A stretch of 64,000 bases of DNA from an uncultured candidate division Zixibacteria bacterium (GTDB taxonomy: Bacteria; Zixibacteria; MSB-5A5; SM1-73). Positions 24,823 through 33,888 of this stretch are shown one piece after another (position 1 is the stretch's first letter; each line of letters starts with the position of its first letter). The DNA is taken from NCBI GenBank assembly GCA_903908285.1, contig CAIVRH010000048.1, forward strand, positions 271,677 through 335,676, given 5' to 3'. Position numbers and translations under genes: made by a program. The notes below the pieces were generated by a model. That model saw only the letters and a list, made by a program, of their open reading frames with translations, made no database searches and had not been told where the DNA came from.

Positions 24823-25740
24823 TCACTTCCTAAGGAGAACGCTGAGGTTACGCGGGAAAACCTCATAAATATAATTCAGCTCGAACTGCTCCAGTTTCTT
24901 TGCCAGTACCATCGGAAGTTGATCCCATGGAGTCCTGTCTAAAAGAATAGATGTCTCTTCTTCGGAGAATTCCGTCCCTGGTTCGATCCAATGCAAAAAA
25001 TCGCGATTTTGAGGACAAACCATCTGGCAATGCATGCACCCGACCAAACTGTCATGCCAGGAAGGGTTGACCCAGGCGGGGAAAGGCACCTCCACCGGTT
25101 TTTCGTTATGGAAGGTTAAACACCTTTCTGCATGAAGAAGAAACCGCTCGGTGGTAATAGCCGATGTAGGACAGCTTTGCAAACAAATATTACAATCCTG
25201 GCAGCTCTCCAATATCTGTGCTTCCTGCCAGTGATCGGTGGGACAGGGTAAGTCGGAACAAAAAGCCATCAGACGGTGAAAGCTGCCCATTCCCGGAACG
25301 TAACAGATATTGTTTCTTCCGTAGCTTCCTAATCCGCTGCACACAGCCAATAGTTTGAGCGGTAATAACGATCTGACCACCCGGTAACCGGACGGAGCAA
25401 GTAATCCGGTTAGAATCGTTTCCATCTCTTTATTGGGATGACTAAAGTACGTCGGGGGTATGATAAGCGGGTAGGTTTCTCCATTCCATCGGAATACTAC
25501 CTGAATCTGCGGTTGGGGAACCGCCACCACTATCAGAGATTCGGAATTGGGCAGAGCAGCCGGAGGTCGAAATTCGAATGGGGGGAAATCCTTACGGACC
25601 TCCTCGTCCAACTCCCCCTGTCTGTGCTTGCTTTCGATTTCCTCCTGTAAAGCTGCCAGGTAATGGACCGAGACGATTTGCCCCTTATACCCTCGCTTCT
25701 CCAGATCGGTCAATATCTCCGTCCAAATGTTACTATCCAT
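24823..25740 (-). CDS. epoxyqueuosine reductase-like 4Fe-4S double-cluster protein
   Basis: 305 residues from ATG 25740 (GAGG 9 bases upstream; GTG 25749 is the alternative). The C-terminal half has two ferredoxin-like cluster motifs: CQDCNICLQSCP and a second CMHCQMVCPQNRD. The arrangement with LGSYGRNNICYVPGMGSFHR matches QueG-like and related reductive-dehalogenase-type 4Fe-4S proteins, but the N-terminal domain is divergent, so a queuosine role is uncertain. An electron-transfer or corrinoid-linked role is possible. It is flanked by gaps of about 80 and 160 bases. Confidence 0.68.
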   Translation of the reverse strand: MDSNIWTEILTDLEKRGYKGQIVSVHYLAALQEEIESKHRQGELDEEVRKDFPPFEFRPPAALPNSESLIVVAVPQPQIQVVFRWNGETYPLIIPPTYFSHPNKEMETILTGLLAPSGYRVVRSLLPLKLLAVCSGLGSYGRNNICYVPGMGSFHRLMAFCSDLPCPTDHWQEAQILESCQDCNICLQSCPTSAITTERFLLHAERCLTFHNEKPVEVPFPAWVNPSWHDSLVGCMHCQMVCPQNRDFLHWIEPGTEFSEEETSILLDRTPWDQLPMVLAKKLEQFELNYIYEVFPRNLSVLLRK

Positions 25741-25899
25741 TATCCTCACCCTCTTTTCATCACCTTTCTCATTCGAATGTCAAGCATCCCCAGGAACCCT
25801 AAAATAGGATTCTCGTCTTTCCCCATAGATTCTGGAGGGATGTATCGGATAAGCAAAAGATAATGGAAAAGCGCCGATCAGGATCAACCGGGTGAATCC

Positions 25900-26427
25900 T
25901 CACTTCATGCTCTTCTTCACCTTCTTTAATTCTTTGGTCAGAGACGCGTAAATTTCATCCCGGTTCTCTTTGGTCACCTCGTAGATTTTTATGTCAGTAC
26001 GGCTTTTCAACTTTTGAGCAAAAGGATGGCTGGCTAAGGTGATGGTGCCCAACACCGGATTGTCCGCATTTAAAGCTTTTTCCACCGCGTCCTGAAACTG
26101 GGGAGAAAGAAGCTCCATCTTTCCGATCTCATCGATCACGATGATCTTCTTTTCCATCAGACATCCCTGGATTTCCTTCACCCCGATTCGGTTCAAGGTA
26201 TAGACCCCCACTCCGTAATCACCGACTTTATACCTGCTTTTGAAACTGCGGTGAGCTAATACTCCCTTTATCCCGGATAAGGTAACGATGGCAAATCCCT
26301 GCCGTTTATTCTCCTCTCTAATCTCCTCGGTGTAAAATCCTCCTGCATCGAACTTGAGTTTGCTAATCAGCTTCCTGATTATCGTGGTCTTGCCCACTCC
26401 CGGATGACCTGTTAAAAGATAATTCAT
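25900..26427 (-). CDS. THEP1-type nucleoside-triphosphatase
   Basis: 175 residues from ATG 26427 (the frame opens at TTG 26442). The P-loop GHPGVGKTT at the N-terminus, FYTEEIREENKRQGFAI, the Walker B IIVIDEIGKMELLS and LGTITLASHPF are hallmarks of the THEP1 family, NTPases that hydrolyse ATP or GTP and are found in archaea and some bacteria. The cellular role is unclear. Upstream on the minus strand a TTGACA (26499-26494) followed by TATGAT after only 14 bases is a poor promoter candidate. Confidence 0.88.
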   Translation of the reverse strand: MNYLLTGHPGVGKTTIIRKLISKLKFDAGGFYTEEIREENKRQGFAIVTLSGIKGVLAHRSFKSRYKVGDYGVGVYTLNRIGVKEIQGCLMEKKIIVIDEIGKMELLSPQFQDAVEKALNADNPVLGTITLASHPFAQKLKSRTDIKIYEVTKENRDEIYASLTKELKKVKKSMK

Positions 26428-26634
26428 TTTTACACCCCACAAGGGAAATTAACTAACTTTATGCTGCCATAAGATCATATTGCGGTTGGCACTTGTCAAA
26501 TAGAACTTTCACCTGATTGAAGCGTTTTTCGACTTAAATTCGATTGCAATTAAACCCCGATTCACTTTGAAAAAAGCGGTAACAACATGGTCATTTCTAC
26601 TACTCTTTTCTCAGGATTTGTGGAAAAAGTTATT

Positions 26635-27942
26635 TCAACTCGAATCAACATTTTGTCTGATCCGAGTCCTTTCCATCTTCCTTAAAAGTCTTTCCTTTCG
26701 GTACTGCCAGGAGAGTCGCTCCGCTGAGACCGAGGATCGACGCTGACTGATTGAATCGTCTTCGTAAAACCGCCCGGAGTTTAAATGAGTTAAAACGTTC
26801 TCCACCAAGGATAACGCCTGCTGAAAATCTTTTCTTCTATGTTCGTAGTATTTGGCTAACTCTTCATACACCATAGGGTAAAAAGGGAAATCCTCCTCCA
26901 TCAGTTGATGCCATACCTCCTTAGCTTTGTCCCAAAGTCCCGTCCGTTTATAAAGTAAAGCTAAGTTTAAATATATGGTGAAACGCCAATCGGAAGGCAG
27001 CTTTTCTGCCAGAGCCTGCTGGTAACATCTTTCGCTCTGCTGATAATTTCCGAAATGATAATGGATCCTCCCCAGACTATATAGGTCTATGGGATCATTG
27101 ATTCCGGCGGGAGTAAAATCCTCCAACACCTGATCGATCAAAAAAGAGAGTATCAGCAGTGAAAGGATATCGTGTACGTTGTGGTGAAACACGGGAATCA
27201 GCGGTTCCGTTTCTCCGGTTCTGAGGTAATCAAAATATATCTGCGGAATCATGAAACTGGGAACATCCCTATCCCGTTTTATGCTCAAAATTTGCTGTTC
27301 TAAGTTACCTAAACTGCAATCGCCGATTCGTCTTTTCCACAAACGACGGGAAGGGAACAATAGATCGAAATGCATCCACCGGGAAGAATCAAAATCCAGT
27401 CGGTTGATCAAGAACCTGCTTTCCAAAAGAGGAAGATCATAGCATTTCCCATTGAAACTCACCAGGAATTTAAACTCATTCAATCTCTTCGTAATCCCAG
27501 ACAAGACTGCTCTCTCCTGGTGAAAATCCTGCATGAAATACTGCTCCACCCGGAACTCATCGTCAAAGAAAAAACCCAAACCCACCAAAAACGCATAAGT
27601 TCCGGCTCCTCCCGCCAGGCCGGTGGTCTCGCAGTCTATAAATATCGTTTCTTGGAGATTGAAGGGAAGCGGATCAGTCTTTCCTATAATAGATTTTTTG
27701 CTGGTGCAGATTAAAGACAGGGATTTTCCATGGAAGTTGATCGGAAAAGACAGCTGGATATGCGGATGGAGCTGCCTTGGATCAAAATCCTTCCTGACCA
27801 GAACAAATTCACCATACTGATTTTTCATTAACTTGCCGTCCAACTCCTCCACCATCCTTGGTTTCACCTTCGGAGGAGCTACATCTTTTCCCCGCATTAA
27901 ATTGAACTGGGCTAGATTTTTTAACTTTTCTTCTAATTCCAT
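26635..27942 (-). CDS. YprB-like RNase H-fold exonuclease with TPR repeats
   Basis: 435 residues. A DEDD-type nuclease core begins at FIDCETTGLAGGAGTYAFLV (D103, E105), continues with FLVSFNGKCYDLPLLESRF and ends with HNVHDILSLLIL, as in the YprB/RNase_H_2 family. Residues about 275-385 form TPR-type helical pairs (DLYSLGRIHYHFGNYQQSER, LNLALLYKRTGLWDKAKEVW), the same layout as B. subtilis MrfB (YprB). MrfB works with the helicase MrfA in mitomycin-lesion repair; an MrfA-like gene lies at 60583-62850. It follows the PHP gene by 27 bases in the lipA operon. Confidence 0.85.
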   Translation of the reverse strand: MELEEKLKNLAQFNLMRGKDVAPPKVKPRMVEELDGKLMKNQYGEFVLVRKDFDPRQLHPHIQLSFPINFHGKSLSLICTSKKSIIGKTDPLPFNLQETIFIDCETTGLAGGAGTYAFLVGLGFFFDDEFRVEQYFMQDFHQERAVLSGITKRLNEFKFLVSFNGKCYDLPLLESRFLINRLDFDSSRWMHFDLLFPSRRLWKRRIGDCSLGNLEQQILSIKRDRDVPSFMIPQIYFDYLRTGETEPLIPVFHHNVHDILSLLILSFLIDQVLEDFTPAGINDPIDLYSLGRIHYHFGNYQQSERCYQQALAEKLPSDWRFTIYLNLALLYKRTGLWDKAKEVWHQLMEEDFPFYPMVYEELAKYYEHRRKDFQQALSLVENVLTHLNSGRFYEDDSISQRRSSVSAERLSWQYRKERLLRKMERTRIRQNVDSS

Positions 27943-27969
27943 AATTCCCGCTATTGACCTATCTCCGAT

Positions 27970-28842
27970 TTATCTTATCACCGTCTTTCTTTTCATCTCG
28001 ATCTCTCTTTTTAGACTTTCCGCTACATGATACGCTTCTTGGATTCCCTTTCCCAGATGCTCAATTTTATGAGCATCTGAACCGAAAACTGCTACTCTTA
28101 CCCCCATCTCCAGCGCTACATTAAGTATCTCCACACTGGGGCAAAATTCCGTATGACCTTTGCGGAGAACACCCGTGTTTATCTCCATTCCTATATCATT
28201 TATTACCATAAGTTCCAGAACTGGTTCTACTAAACCGCGATGCAAAGTCAGTATGTCTTCACCGTAGAAACCCAAACCGTATTTCTTATAAATATCCAGG
28301 TGAGCCATGGCATCAAAGAGTTTGCTCTCCACCGCCTGTTTTAAAACTTCGTAATATGCCTCGACCGTCTCCTCCATGCTCTTTTTCTTGAAATATCTTT
28401 CTGCTTCATTGGATGCGGAGATGGCGATATGATCCAGACAATGCACCGCCCCCAGAATGTAATCTAAGTCCAAGGAAGCCAAGTCAAATCTGAGTTGCTC
28501 TTCAATATGCGGAGCGTAATCCACCTCCAGCCCCACTTTCACCGAAAGACCCCGGAGGTTGAATTCTTCACTGGCTCTTCTCACATCCGCAATATATCTT
28601 TTTACATTCTCTTCACTCAACGGGACGATCTCGCCTTCAATTTTAATGTATGGATCTTCATCTTTTCTGAAGGGATCTGAGTCATAGTGAGTGGTGAAAC
28701 AGATCTCCTTTAAATCCAATTCCAAAGCTTTCTGGCAGTACTGGTTAACCGTCCCGGAAGCATCCAGAGAGTAATCTGGATGAACATGCCAGTCGGCTTT
28801 ATGCAATTGGTATGGGAAAATTATCCGTCTTTTTTCGTTCAA
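27970..28842 (-). CDS. PHP-domain phosphatase, histidinol-phosphatase-like
   Basis: 290 residues, started at TTG 28842 because AGGG lies 8 bases upstream. The PHP metal motifs are in order: DWHVHPDYSLD (HxH), CFTTHYDSD, VGLEVDY, GAVHC, MAHLD, and finally GSDAHKIEHLG. The layout and length fit the HisJ-type histidinol-phosphatase family (last phosphatase step of histidine synthesis), but no other his genes are nearby, so another phosphoester may be the substrate. It lies between the MBL hydrolase and the YprB-like gene. Confidence 0.82.
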   Translation of the reverse strand: MNEKRRIIFPYQLHKADWHVHPDYSLDASGTVNQYCQKALELDLKEICFTTHYDSDPFRKDEDPYIKIEGEIVPLSEENVKRYIADVRRASEEFNLRGLSVKVGLEVDYAPHIEEQLRFDLASLDLDYILGAVHCLDHIAISASNEAERYFKKKSMEETVEAYYEVLKQAVESKLFDAMAHLDIYKKYGLGFYGEDILTLHRGLVEPVLELMVINDIGMEINTGVLRKGHTEFCPSVEILNVALEMGVRVAVFGSDAHKIEHLGKGIQEAYHVAESLKREIEMKRKTVIR

Positions 28843-28920
28843 GATGCATCCCTCGGAAAAATCTGTTGTACTCTTGAAAATAAAACTTTAGGCTTATCTG
28901 TATTTGGTAAAGCTAAATCT

Positions 28921-29544
28921 TTACACTCCTGTTAAGAAAGGATTATTCCTTCTCTCTTCTCCAATAGTCGATTCAGGTCCATGACCCGGGTAAATCATGT
29001 AATCATCATCTTTGCTTAACAATTTCGTCTGGATGGAATCGATTAGTTTCCGATATGAAGATCCGGGTAAATCCGCTCTCCCGATTGAACCGCAGAAGAG
29101 AGTGTCACCGGTAAAAATCATCTTATTAATGACCAGTGAGATTCCACCGGGTGTATGTCCCGGTGTATGTAATACTTCAAGTGTATTTTCTCCGAATTGA
29201 ATCCTCTCCCCTTCCTGTAGCATCCGGTCTGCCAGACAGGGACCACCACCGCTTTCCAGTAAAAAAGGTTGAGCCTGATCGGTGGAAAGCATATGGGCAT
29301 CGGCGGCATGAATCATTACTTCCGCACCGGTTGCTTTCTTCAGCTGAGCCAAAGCACCGGTGTGATCAAAATGACCGTGGGTGAGAATGATATACTCAAC
29401 CTTCAATTTAAGCTTCTTCAATTCCTTATCTATATCTTCAAAATCTCCGCCCGGATCGATGACCGCCGCTTCTCTGCTTTTTTCGTCCCCCAATATATAA
29501 CAGTTGGTTTCCAGGGGACCACCGGTAAGCATTCTAAATATCAA
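28921..29544 (-). CDS. metallo-beta-lactamase-fold hydrolase, glyoxalase II-like
   Basis: 207 residues. The MBL zinc motif THGHFDHTGAL and downstream HTPGHTPGGISL, IFTGDTLF and YPGHGPESTIGEE are complete. The size and the GDTLF...R.DLPG pattern fit the short hydroxyacylglutathione-hydrolase-like group (bacillithiol/thioester or persulfide type) rather than beta-lactamase. The TTG start at 29544 overlaps the stop of ogt and has GGAGTGGAG upstream; ATG 29532 is an alternative. Confidence 0.86.
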   Translation of the reverse strand: MIFRMLTGGPLETNCYILGDEKSREAAVIDPGGDFEDIDKELKKLKLKVEYIILTHGHFDHTGALAQLKKATGAEVMIHAADAHMLSTDQAQPFLLESGGGPCLADRMLQEGERIQFGENTLEVLHTPGHTPGGISLVINKMIFTGDTLFCGSIGRADLPGSSYRKLIDSIQTKLLSKDDDYMIYPGHGPESTIGEERRNNPFLTGV

Positions 29545-30044
29545 ATCTCCACTCCTTCTATTTTCAATAGCTTCCTTTTAATCCCCAATCCACTGCTATA
29601 CCCGCCCAGGGTTTTGTCCGACTTGATCACCCGATGACAGGGGATGATTAGGGGAATAGGATTAGTTCCGCAAGCCGCTCCGGTGGCTCTGGCTTTATTT
29701 TTTCCTCCCGCCTGTTGGGCTAACCAGCCATAGCTGCGGGTTTCCCCATACGGAATTTTCAGCATGGCGGTCCATACTTTCTTCTGAAAGTCCGTGCCTC
29801 CGGTCAAATCCAGCTTCTCTTTAAAAACCACTTTTTTGCCGGAGAAATAATCTTTCAAATCACTTTTCAAAGATAAAAACTTATTCTCGTTTCTTATCAA
29901 CTCGATGCTTTTATCTTTGCCTAAAGCCAAAAGAAACTTCTCCCAGGTGTTCTTGGGAAAGCTGACGAAACTCAAACCTTTCTCCGTTCGGGTGACTAAT
30001 ATCTCTCCGATGGGAGACTTAAAAGTGTTATAATATATTTTCAT
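29541..30044 (-). CDS. ogt: methylated-DNA--protein-cysteine methyltransferase
   Basis: 167 residues. The active site IPCHRVI carries the methyl-accepting Cys, preceded by the helix-turn-helix segment (KIPYGETRSYGWLAQQAGGK, NKARATGAACGTNPIPLII) that flips the damaged base. It repairs O6-methylguanine by irreversible transfer to itself. The start ATG overlaps the lipA stop (ATGA) and has AAGGAGGTGGG upstream, showing translational coupling. Confidence 0.92.
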   Translation of the reverse strand: MKIYYNTFKSPIGEILVTRTEKGLSFVSFPKNTWEKFLLALGKDKSIELIRNENKFLSLKSDLKDYFSGKKVVFKEKLDLTGGTDFQKKVWTAMLKIPYGETRSYGWLAQQAGGKNKARATGAACGTNPIPLIIPCHRVIKSDKTLGGYSSGLGIKRKLLKIEGVEI

Positions 30045-30943
30045 CCCACCTCCTTTATGATTTTAAGTTGATCTTTCGCATGATACGAGCTTCTGACTAA
30101 AGGACCGGATTCAACATGATCAAATCCCATCCTCTCTCCCAAACTTTTCAATTCTGCAAACTCATCCGGATGATAGAATTTGGTCACCTGAAGATGTTCT
30201 TTGGAAGGACTCAGATATTGTCCAATGGTTAACAAATTACTTTCAACATCAACCAAATCACTCATTAACTCTATAATTTCATCCTGTCTCTCTCCCAATC
30301 CCAGCATTATACCGGATTTGGTAATGGTGCTCTCGGAATATCTCTTTGCATATAAAAACAGATTGAGTGATCTACGATAATCCGCTCCTCTTCTCACCTC
30401 CGGATATAATCTTTTGACGGTTTCCAAATTGTGATTTAGTACATCCGGCTTTGCCTCTAAGACAGCATTTAATGCTTGAGTCGATCCGGCAAAATCAGGG
30501 ATCAATACCTCAACTTGACAGTCCGGGATCAAGCTTTTTATCTCCCTGATCGTCTCTGCAAAAATGAATGCTCCACCATCCTCCAGATCGTCTCTGGTAA
30601 CAGATGTAATGACCGCATATTGCAATTCCAGCTCGCGCACCATTTCTGCCACTCTTTTGGGCTCATCTTTATCCACGGCTAACGGCACTCCTCTTTTAAC
30701 ATTGCAGAATCTGCAGCCTCTGGTACAAATATCTCCCAGAATCAGAAATGTAGCAGTTCCGCTATCGAAGCAATGGCTTCGATTGGGACAATTCGCCTCC
30801 TGGCAAACCGTATGCAGACCGCTTCGATCTAATAGGGATTTTATCTTTCGATATTTCTCTCCCCAAACAGCATCAACCTTCAGCCAATCCGGACGTCTGA
30901 TTTGCATATTTTCTTTTAAAAGGATGATTGACTTCATTCCCAA
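30041..30943 (-). CDS. lipA: lipoyl synthase (radical SAM)
   Basis: 300 residues at most. Two 4Fe-4S clusters are visible: the auxiliary cluster CQEANCPNRSHC (CxxxxCxxxxxC) and the radical-SAM cluster CTRGCRFC, with the downstream NHNLETVKRLYPEVR and SGIMLGLGERQDEI blocks and a late SYHA (R/SSYHA) auxiliary-cluster Ser. LipA inserts two sulfurs into octanoyl groups on lipoyl-dependent complexes. The start may be TTG 30943, ATG 30937 or ATG 30907 (MQIRRPDW). First gene of a likely five-gene operon (lipA, ogt, MBL hydrolase, PHP, YprB-like). No lipB is seen in the window. Confidence 0.95.
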   Translation of the reverse strand: MGMKSIILLKENMQIRRPDWLKVDAVWGEKYRKIKSLLDRSGLHTVCQEANCPNRSHCFDSGTATFLILGDICTRGCRFCNVKRGVPLAVDKDEPKRVAEMVRELELQYAVITSVTRDDLEDGGAFIFAETIREIKSLIPDCQVEVLIPDFAGSTQALNAVLEAKPDVLNHNLETVKRLYPEVRRGADYRRSLNLFLYAKRYSESTITKSGIMLGLGERQDEIIELMSDLVDVESNLLTIGQYLSPSKEHLQVTKFYHPDEFAELKSLGERMGFDHVESGPLVRSSYHAKDQLKIIKEVG

Positions 30944-31084
30944 GACAGCGTAAATTAAAATAACGATTGCGAATAAAAAAGCAAGATCAAATATGATCTT
31001 TTTATAGGAAGTTCTTTGAAACTTTAAATTTAATAGTAGCGGAAGACTTCAGTCTTCCATACAAGTTAAACTCGAAAGTTCGTA

Positions 31085-31200
31085 GTCGGGGGTTCATCCT
31101 GCCCTTCGGTCCTGAGACCTCAGGGTCAAAGGAAAGGGATTTCCCTCGATCCTGAGATCTTCGGGATCGAAGGACACCCTGAAGGGCTCCCAGCCCCGAC
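31085..31200. repeat. structured intergenic element with nested inverted repeats
   Basis: A 116-bp element bounded by GTCGGGG (31085-31091) and CCCCGAC (31194-31200). Inside are GCCCTTC/GAAGGGC and a local GATCC...GGGATC hairpin, so the strand can fold into a long branched stem. Just before it, GGAAGACT-TCAGTCTTCC (around 31042-31059) is another perfect small palindrome. No gene is supported in the 370 bases between lipA and trxB. Confidence 0.6.
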
Positions 31201-31316
31201 ATGGTTGGGCAGGCTAGAGTGCCCACCCTATGATCTTTTGATTTTTATCGGATTGTCCACATAACTGTTTGATGACCACTATTTTTCGATACTAAGAAAA
31301 CTCGAAAGGATAAAAC

Positions 31317-32249
31317 ATGGCTGAAGAAAAAATATATGATTTAATTATTATTGGTGGCGGACCCGCCGGCCTGACCGCTGGTATCTATGCTACCAGAGGA
31401 AAATTGGATTCTCTGCTTTTAGAACGATTAAATCCCGGGGGGCTGGTGGCATCCACCGAATGGGTGGAAAATTACCCCGGATTTCCGGAGGGGATAACCG
31501 GGGCAGAGCTGGTGAAAAAGATGGAAGAACAAGCCATCAAGTTCGGACTCCAGATTGTCCCATATAACGAGGTAACCTCTACCGATCTCAAAAGCAGAAT
31601 CAAAACCCTAAAAGTAGATCAGGAAGAATATAAGACCAAAGCTGTAATCATTGCCTCTGGAAGCGAGCCTAAGAAATTGAACATTCCGGGAGAGGAAAAA
31701 TTCAAGGGTAGGGGTGTTTCTTATTGCGCCACCTGCGACGGAGCATTCTTTAAGGGTAAGGATATCGTGGTTATCGGTGCCGGCAGTTCCGGCATCCAGG
31801 AGGGTCTGTTTCTCACCCGTTTTGTTAATAGTGTTACCGTAGTGGAATTCATGCCCCACATGAATGCAGAAAAGATATTGCAAGAGAGAGCTTCGAAGGA
31901 GCCAAAGTTCAAGATATTCTTAAATCAAATGGCGACTTCCATTAATGGAGAGAATCGGGTCGAATCCATCACCATAAAAAGCCGGGATACCGGAGAGGAA
32001 AAGGCCATCTCGGCAGCAGGTGTATTTGTTTACGTGGGATGGAATCCAATGACTCACTATCTACAAGGAGAAGTGGAGTTAGATAAGTGGGGATATATCA
32101 TCGCCGGAGAGGACACAAAAACCTCGTTACCCGGTGTTTTCGCTGCAGGAGATATACGCACGAAAATCTTAAGACAGATTACCACTGCCGTATGCGACGG
32201 GACCGTTGCAGCTTTCATGGCAGAAAGATATATGGAGGAATTAGCGTAG
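31317..32249 (+). CDS. trxB: thioredoxin reductase-like flavoprotein
   Basis: 310 residues. The FAD-binding loop GGGPAG (13-18), the redox pair C137-A-T-C140 (YCATCDGAFF), the NAD(P)H-binding GAGSSGIQEG and the C-terminal FAD motif GVFAAGDIR are all present. The NADPH loop reads GAGSSG rather than the usual GGGDSA, so coenzyme preference may differ (ferredoxin- or NADH-linked variants are known). It reduces thioredoxin in the cytosol. Monocistronic as far as I can see, with a palindromic element after the stop. Confidence 0.9.
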   Translation: MAEEKIYDLIIIGGGPAGLTAGIYATRGKLDSLLLERLNPGGLVASTEWVENYPGFPEGITGAELVKKMEEQAIKFGLQIVPYNEVTSTDLKSRIKTLKVDQEEYKTKAVIIASGSEPKKLNIPGEEKFKGRGVSYCATCDGAFFKGKDIVVIGAGSSGIQEGLFLTRFVNSVTVVEFMPHMNAEKILQERASKEPKFKIFLNQMATSINGENRVESITIKSRDTGEEKAISAAGVFVYVGWNPMTHYLQGEVELDKWGYIIAGEDTKTSLPGVFAAGDIRTKILRQITTAVCDGTVAAFMAERYMEELA

Positions 32250-32279
32250 GATGAAAGCGATTGTAGGAGTAAATTGTAG

Positions 32280-32301
32280 GGGTGGAGCTTTAGCTCCACC
32301 C
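32280..32301. repeat. palindromic GTAGGGG...CTCCACCC hairpin element
   Basis: GGGTGGAGC-TTTA-GCTCCACCC, a perfect 9-bp stem, preceded by TGTAGG and not followed by a T-run. It belongs to the same style of hairpin as 9047 and 40440. Confidence 0.55.
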
Positions 32302-32478
32302 AAAAACCAGGGTTAACTTATAGATTCATATCTATTTGCAGTCCTTCATTCGTAATCTAACTTCCTATATAACGTCCGAGATAAGCTCCGATTCTTCGAT
32401 CATCCATCTTATCAATGGAATTTTTGATTGAATCAATAAACGCTTTTCCTACAAAAGGATTCTTTTACAATCATTATG

Positions 32479-32498
32479 ATTGATATAACCGTATCAAT
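32479..32498 (+). promoter_or_regulatory. inverted-repeat operator upstream of the toxin-antitoxin pair
   Basis: A perfect ATTGATA-N6-TATCAAT palindrome 29 bases before the antitoxin start. A -10-like TATAAC (32484-32489) sits inside it, so binding would block transcription. Phd/YefM antitoxins autoregulate through such sites. An adjoining AATCATTATGATT near-palindrome (32469-32481) may be a second half-site. Confidence 0.55.
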
Positions 32499-32526
32499 TA
32501 TGATGGTTAAACTATGGAGGCGTAAA

Positions 32527-32829
32527 ATGGAGAAAATCATCAACGCTATGAAAGCACGCCAGAATCTGGGCACCGTTTTGAATGAAGTATTTCTGAAAAA
32601 TGACCAGTTCATCATCGAGCGAAACGGCAAACCTCAGGCAGCAGTTATACCCATCTGGCAGTATGAGCAGTGGAAAGAGAAGAGACGGGTGTTTTTCGAA
32701 ATGATCGAGCGGTTACGGAAAGCAAACCGGAATACCAATCCGAAAACCTTGCAGAAAGACATAGCGGAAGCGGTTACCTTTGCCAAAGGAATCGAAATTA
32801 GAGTTAAAACAAAATCAAAAGATAAATGA
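32527..32829 (+). CDS. Phd/YefM-family antitoxin
   Basis: 100 residues; ATG 32527 is chosen because GGAGGCGTAAA precedes it. The N-terminal ~60 residues (IINAMKARQNLGTVLNEVFL, DQFIIERNGKPQAAVIPIWQ YE) have the Phd/YefM beta-alpha fold with the R.NL...L and V.rnGkP.A motifs. The C-terminal helix would wrap the toxin. It overlaps the PIN toxin gene by 4 bases (ATGA), the standard arrangement for a type II toxin-antitoxin operon. Confidence 0.85.
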   Translation: MEKIINAMKARQNLGTVLNEVFLKNDQFIIERNGKPQAAVIPIWQYEQWKEKRRVFFEMIERLRKANRNTNPKTLQKDIAEAVTFAKGIEIRVKTKSKDK

Positions 32830-33251
32830 TTAAAGCTGTTTTGGATGCTAACATTTTAGTTAGTGCCTTATTGACTTCCAAGGGGCACCCAGCCAGAATA
32901 CTCACCCAGTGGAAAATCGGTACTTTCGATCTGGTGGTTTCCCCGTCAATCTTGCAGGAAATTGCCCGGGTGCTCTTTTATCCGAAGATCCGGAAGCGAA
33001 TTTGCTGGTCCGATTCTGAACTAAGCGACTTTTTGGTTAACTTAACCCGCTTTGGAATAATGGTTACAGGAGAACCCGTGGTGGATTTGTTGAAGGAAGA
33101 TCCAGCAGACAATAAATACCTCGCTTGTGCCCAAAAAAGCGAAGCAGATTTTATCGTTAGTGGCGATCATCATTTGTTGGAATTACGGAATTATAAAGGA
33201 ACAAGAATCATCACCCCCAAAGCATTTCTCACTATCTTACTTGAATCTTAA
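32826..33251 (+). CDS. PIN-domain toxin (VapC-like ribonuclease)
   Basis: 141 residues. The PIN acidic residues are visible: D7 in VLDANIL, a central acidic E (VSPSILQEIARVL), and the C-terminal DPADNKYLACAQKSEADFIV and GDHHLL block. This is the PF13470-type PIN subfamily (COG1569), Mg-dependent single-strand RNases that inhibit translation and are neutralised by the antitoxin encoded just upstream. A complete, apparently intact module. Confidence 0.86.
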   Translation: MIKAVLDANILVSALLTSKGHPARILTQWKIGTFDLVVSPSILQEIARVLFYPKIRKRICWSDSELSDFLVNLTRFGIMVTGEPVVDLLKEDPADNKYLACAQKSEADFIVSGDHHLLELRNYKGTRIITPKAFLTILLES

Positions 33252-33310
33252 GCCCAAAACATCCTGTTACGATTTTCTAAGCCTTAAACTCTATACTCGA
33301 GACTCATTAC

Positions 33311-33853
33311 TCAATATTCTATCCCTTTCTGTGCCAATATACCTTTTCTAAATGGATGTTTTATCTCTTTTACTTCCGAGACTAAATCTGCAATTTGAAT
33401 TAACTTTTTGGGGGCTGAACGACCAGTGAGAATTATATGAAGATCGGGAGGCTTTTGTTGAATGAGTTCGATTATTTCCTTTGTGGTAATAAGCTTTTTA
33501 TCTGAAGCAATATTGATCTCATCTAGAACGACGATATCATATTTACCTGAAAGGATTTGATCCGTGGCATATTGAAGGGCTTTTTTGGCGGTCTTGACAT
33601 GCTCTTCGAAGGGGTGTCTGTCACCTTTGATCTTGACGTATCCTTTTCCCAATGTCTTGATAGTTATTCCGCAGTGATACTTCTTGGTGAATTTGATTTC
33701 ACCGTAGTTTTGGAAACTTTTGATGAATTGAACCATCAAAGTCTTCTTCCCGTGTCCCGCTGCACGCAAAGCCACACCCAAAGCTGCGGTGGTTTTCCCC
33801 TTTCCGTTGCCGGTATAGACTATTACTAATCCCTTGTTTTTTTTATTTTCCAT
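33311..33853 (-). CDS. btuR: cob(I)yrinic acid a,c-diamide adenosyltransferase
   Basis: 180 residues of the BtuR/CobO/CobA family. The P-loop-like TGNGKGKTTAALG at the N-terminus and VVLDEINIASDKKLI and ILTGRSAPKKLI are diagnostic. The enzyme transfers the adenosyl group from ATP to cobalt of reduced corrinoids, giving adenosylcobalamin or its precursor. No other corrin genes are in the window, so a salvage role is likely. It faces the toxin gene convergently. Confidence 0.93.
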   Translation of the reverse strand: MENKKNKGLVIVYTGNGKGKTTAALGVALRAAGHGKKTLMVQFIKSFQNYGEIKFTKKYHCGITIKTLGKGYVKIKGDRHPFEEHVKTAKKALQYATDQILSGKYDIVVLDEINIASDKKLITTKEIIELIQQKPPDLHIILTGRSAPKKLIQIADLVSEVKEIKHPFRKGILAQKGIEY

Positions 33854-33888
33854 TGAACTTGATCTAGGTATTCAAAACCCCACCCTTT

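Noticed and set aside
30970..31015. Terminator-like AAGATCA/TGATCTT hairpin upstream of lipA
   Set aside because: The stem is only 7 AT-rich pairs and no transcript is expected to end there.
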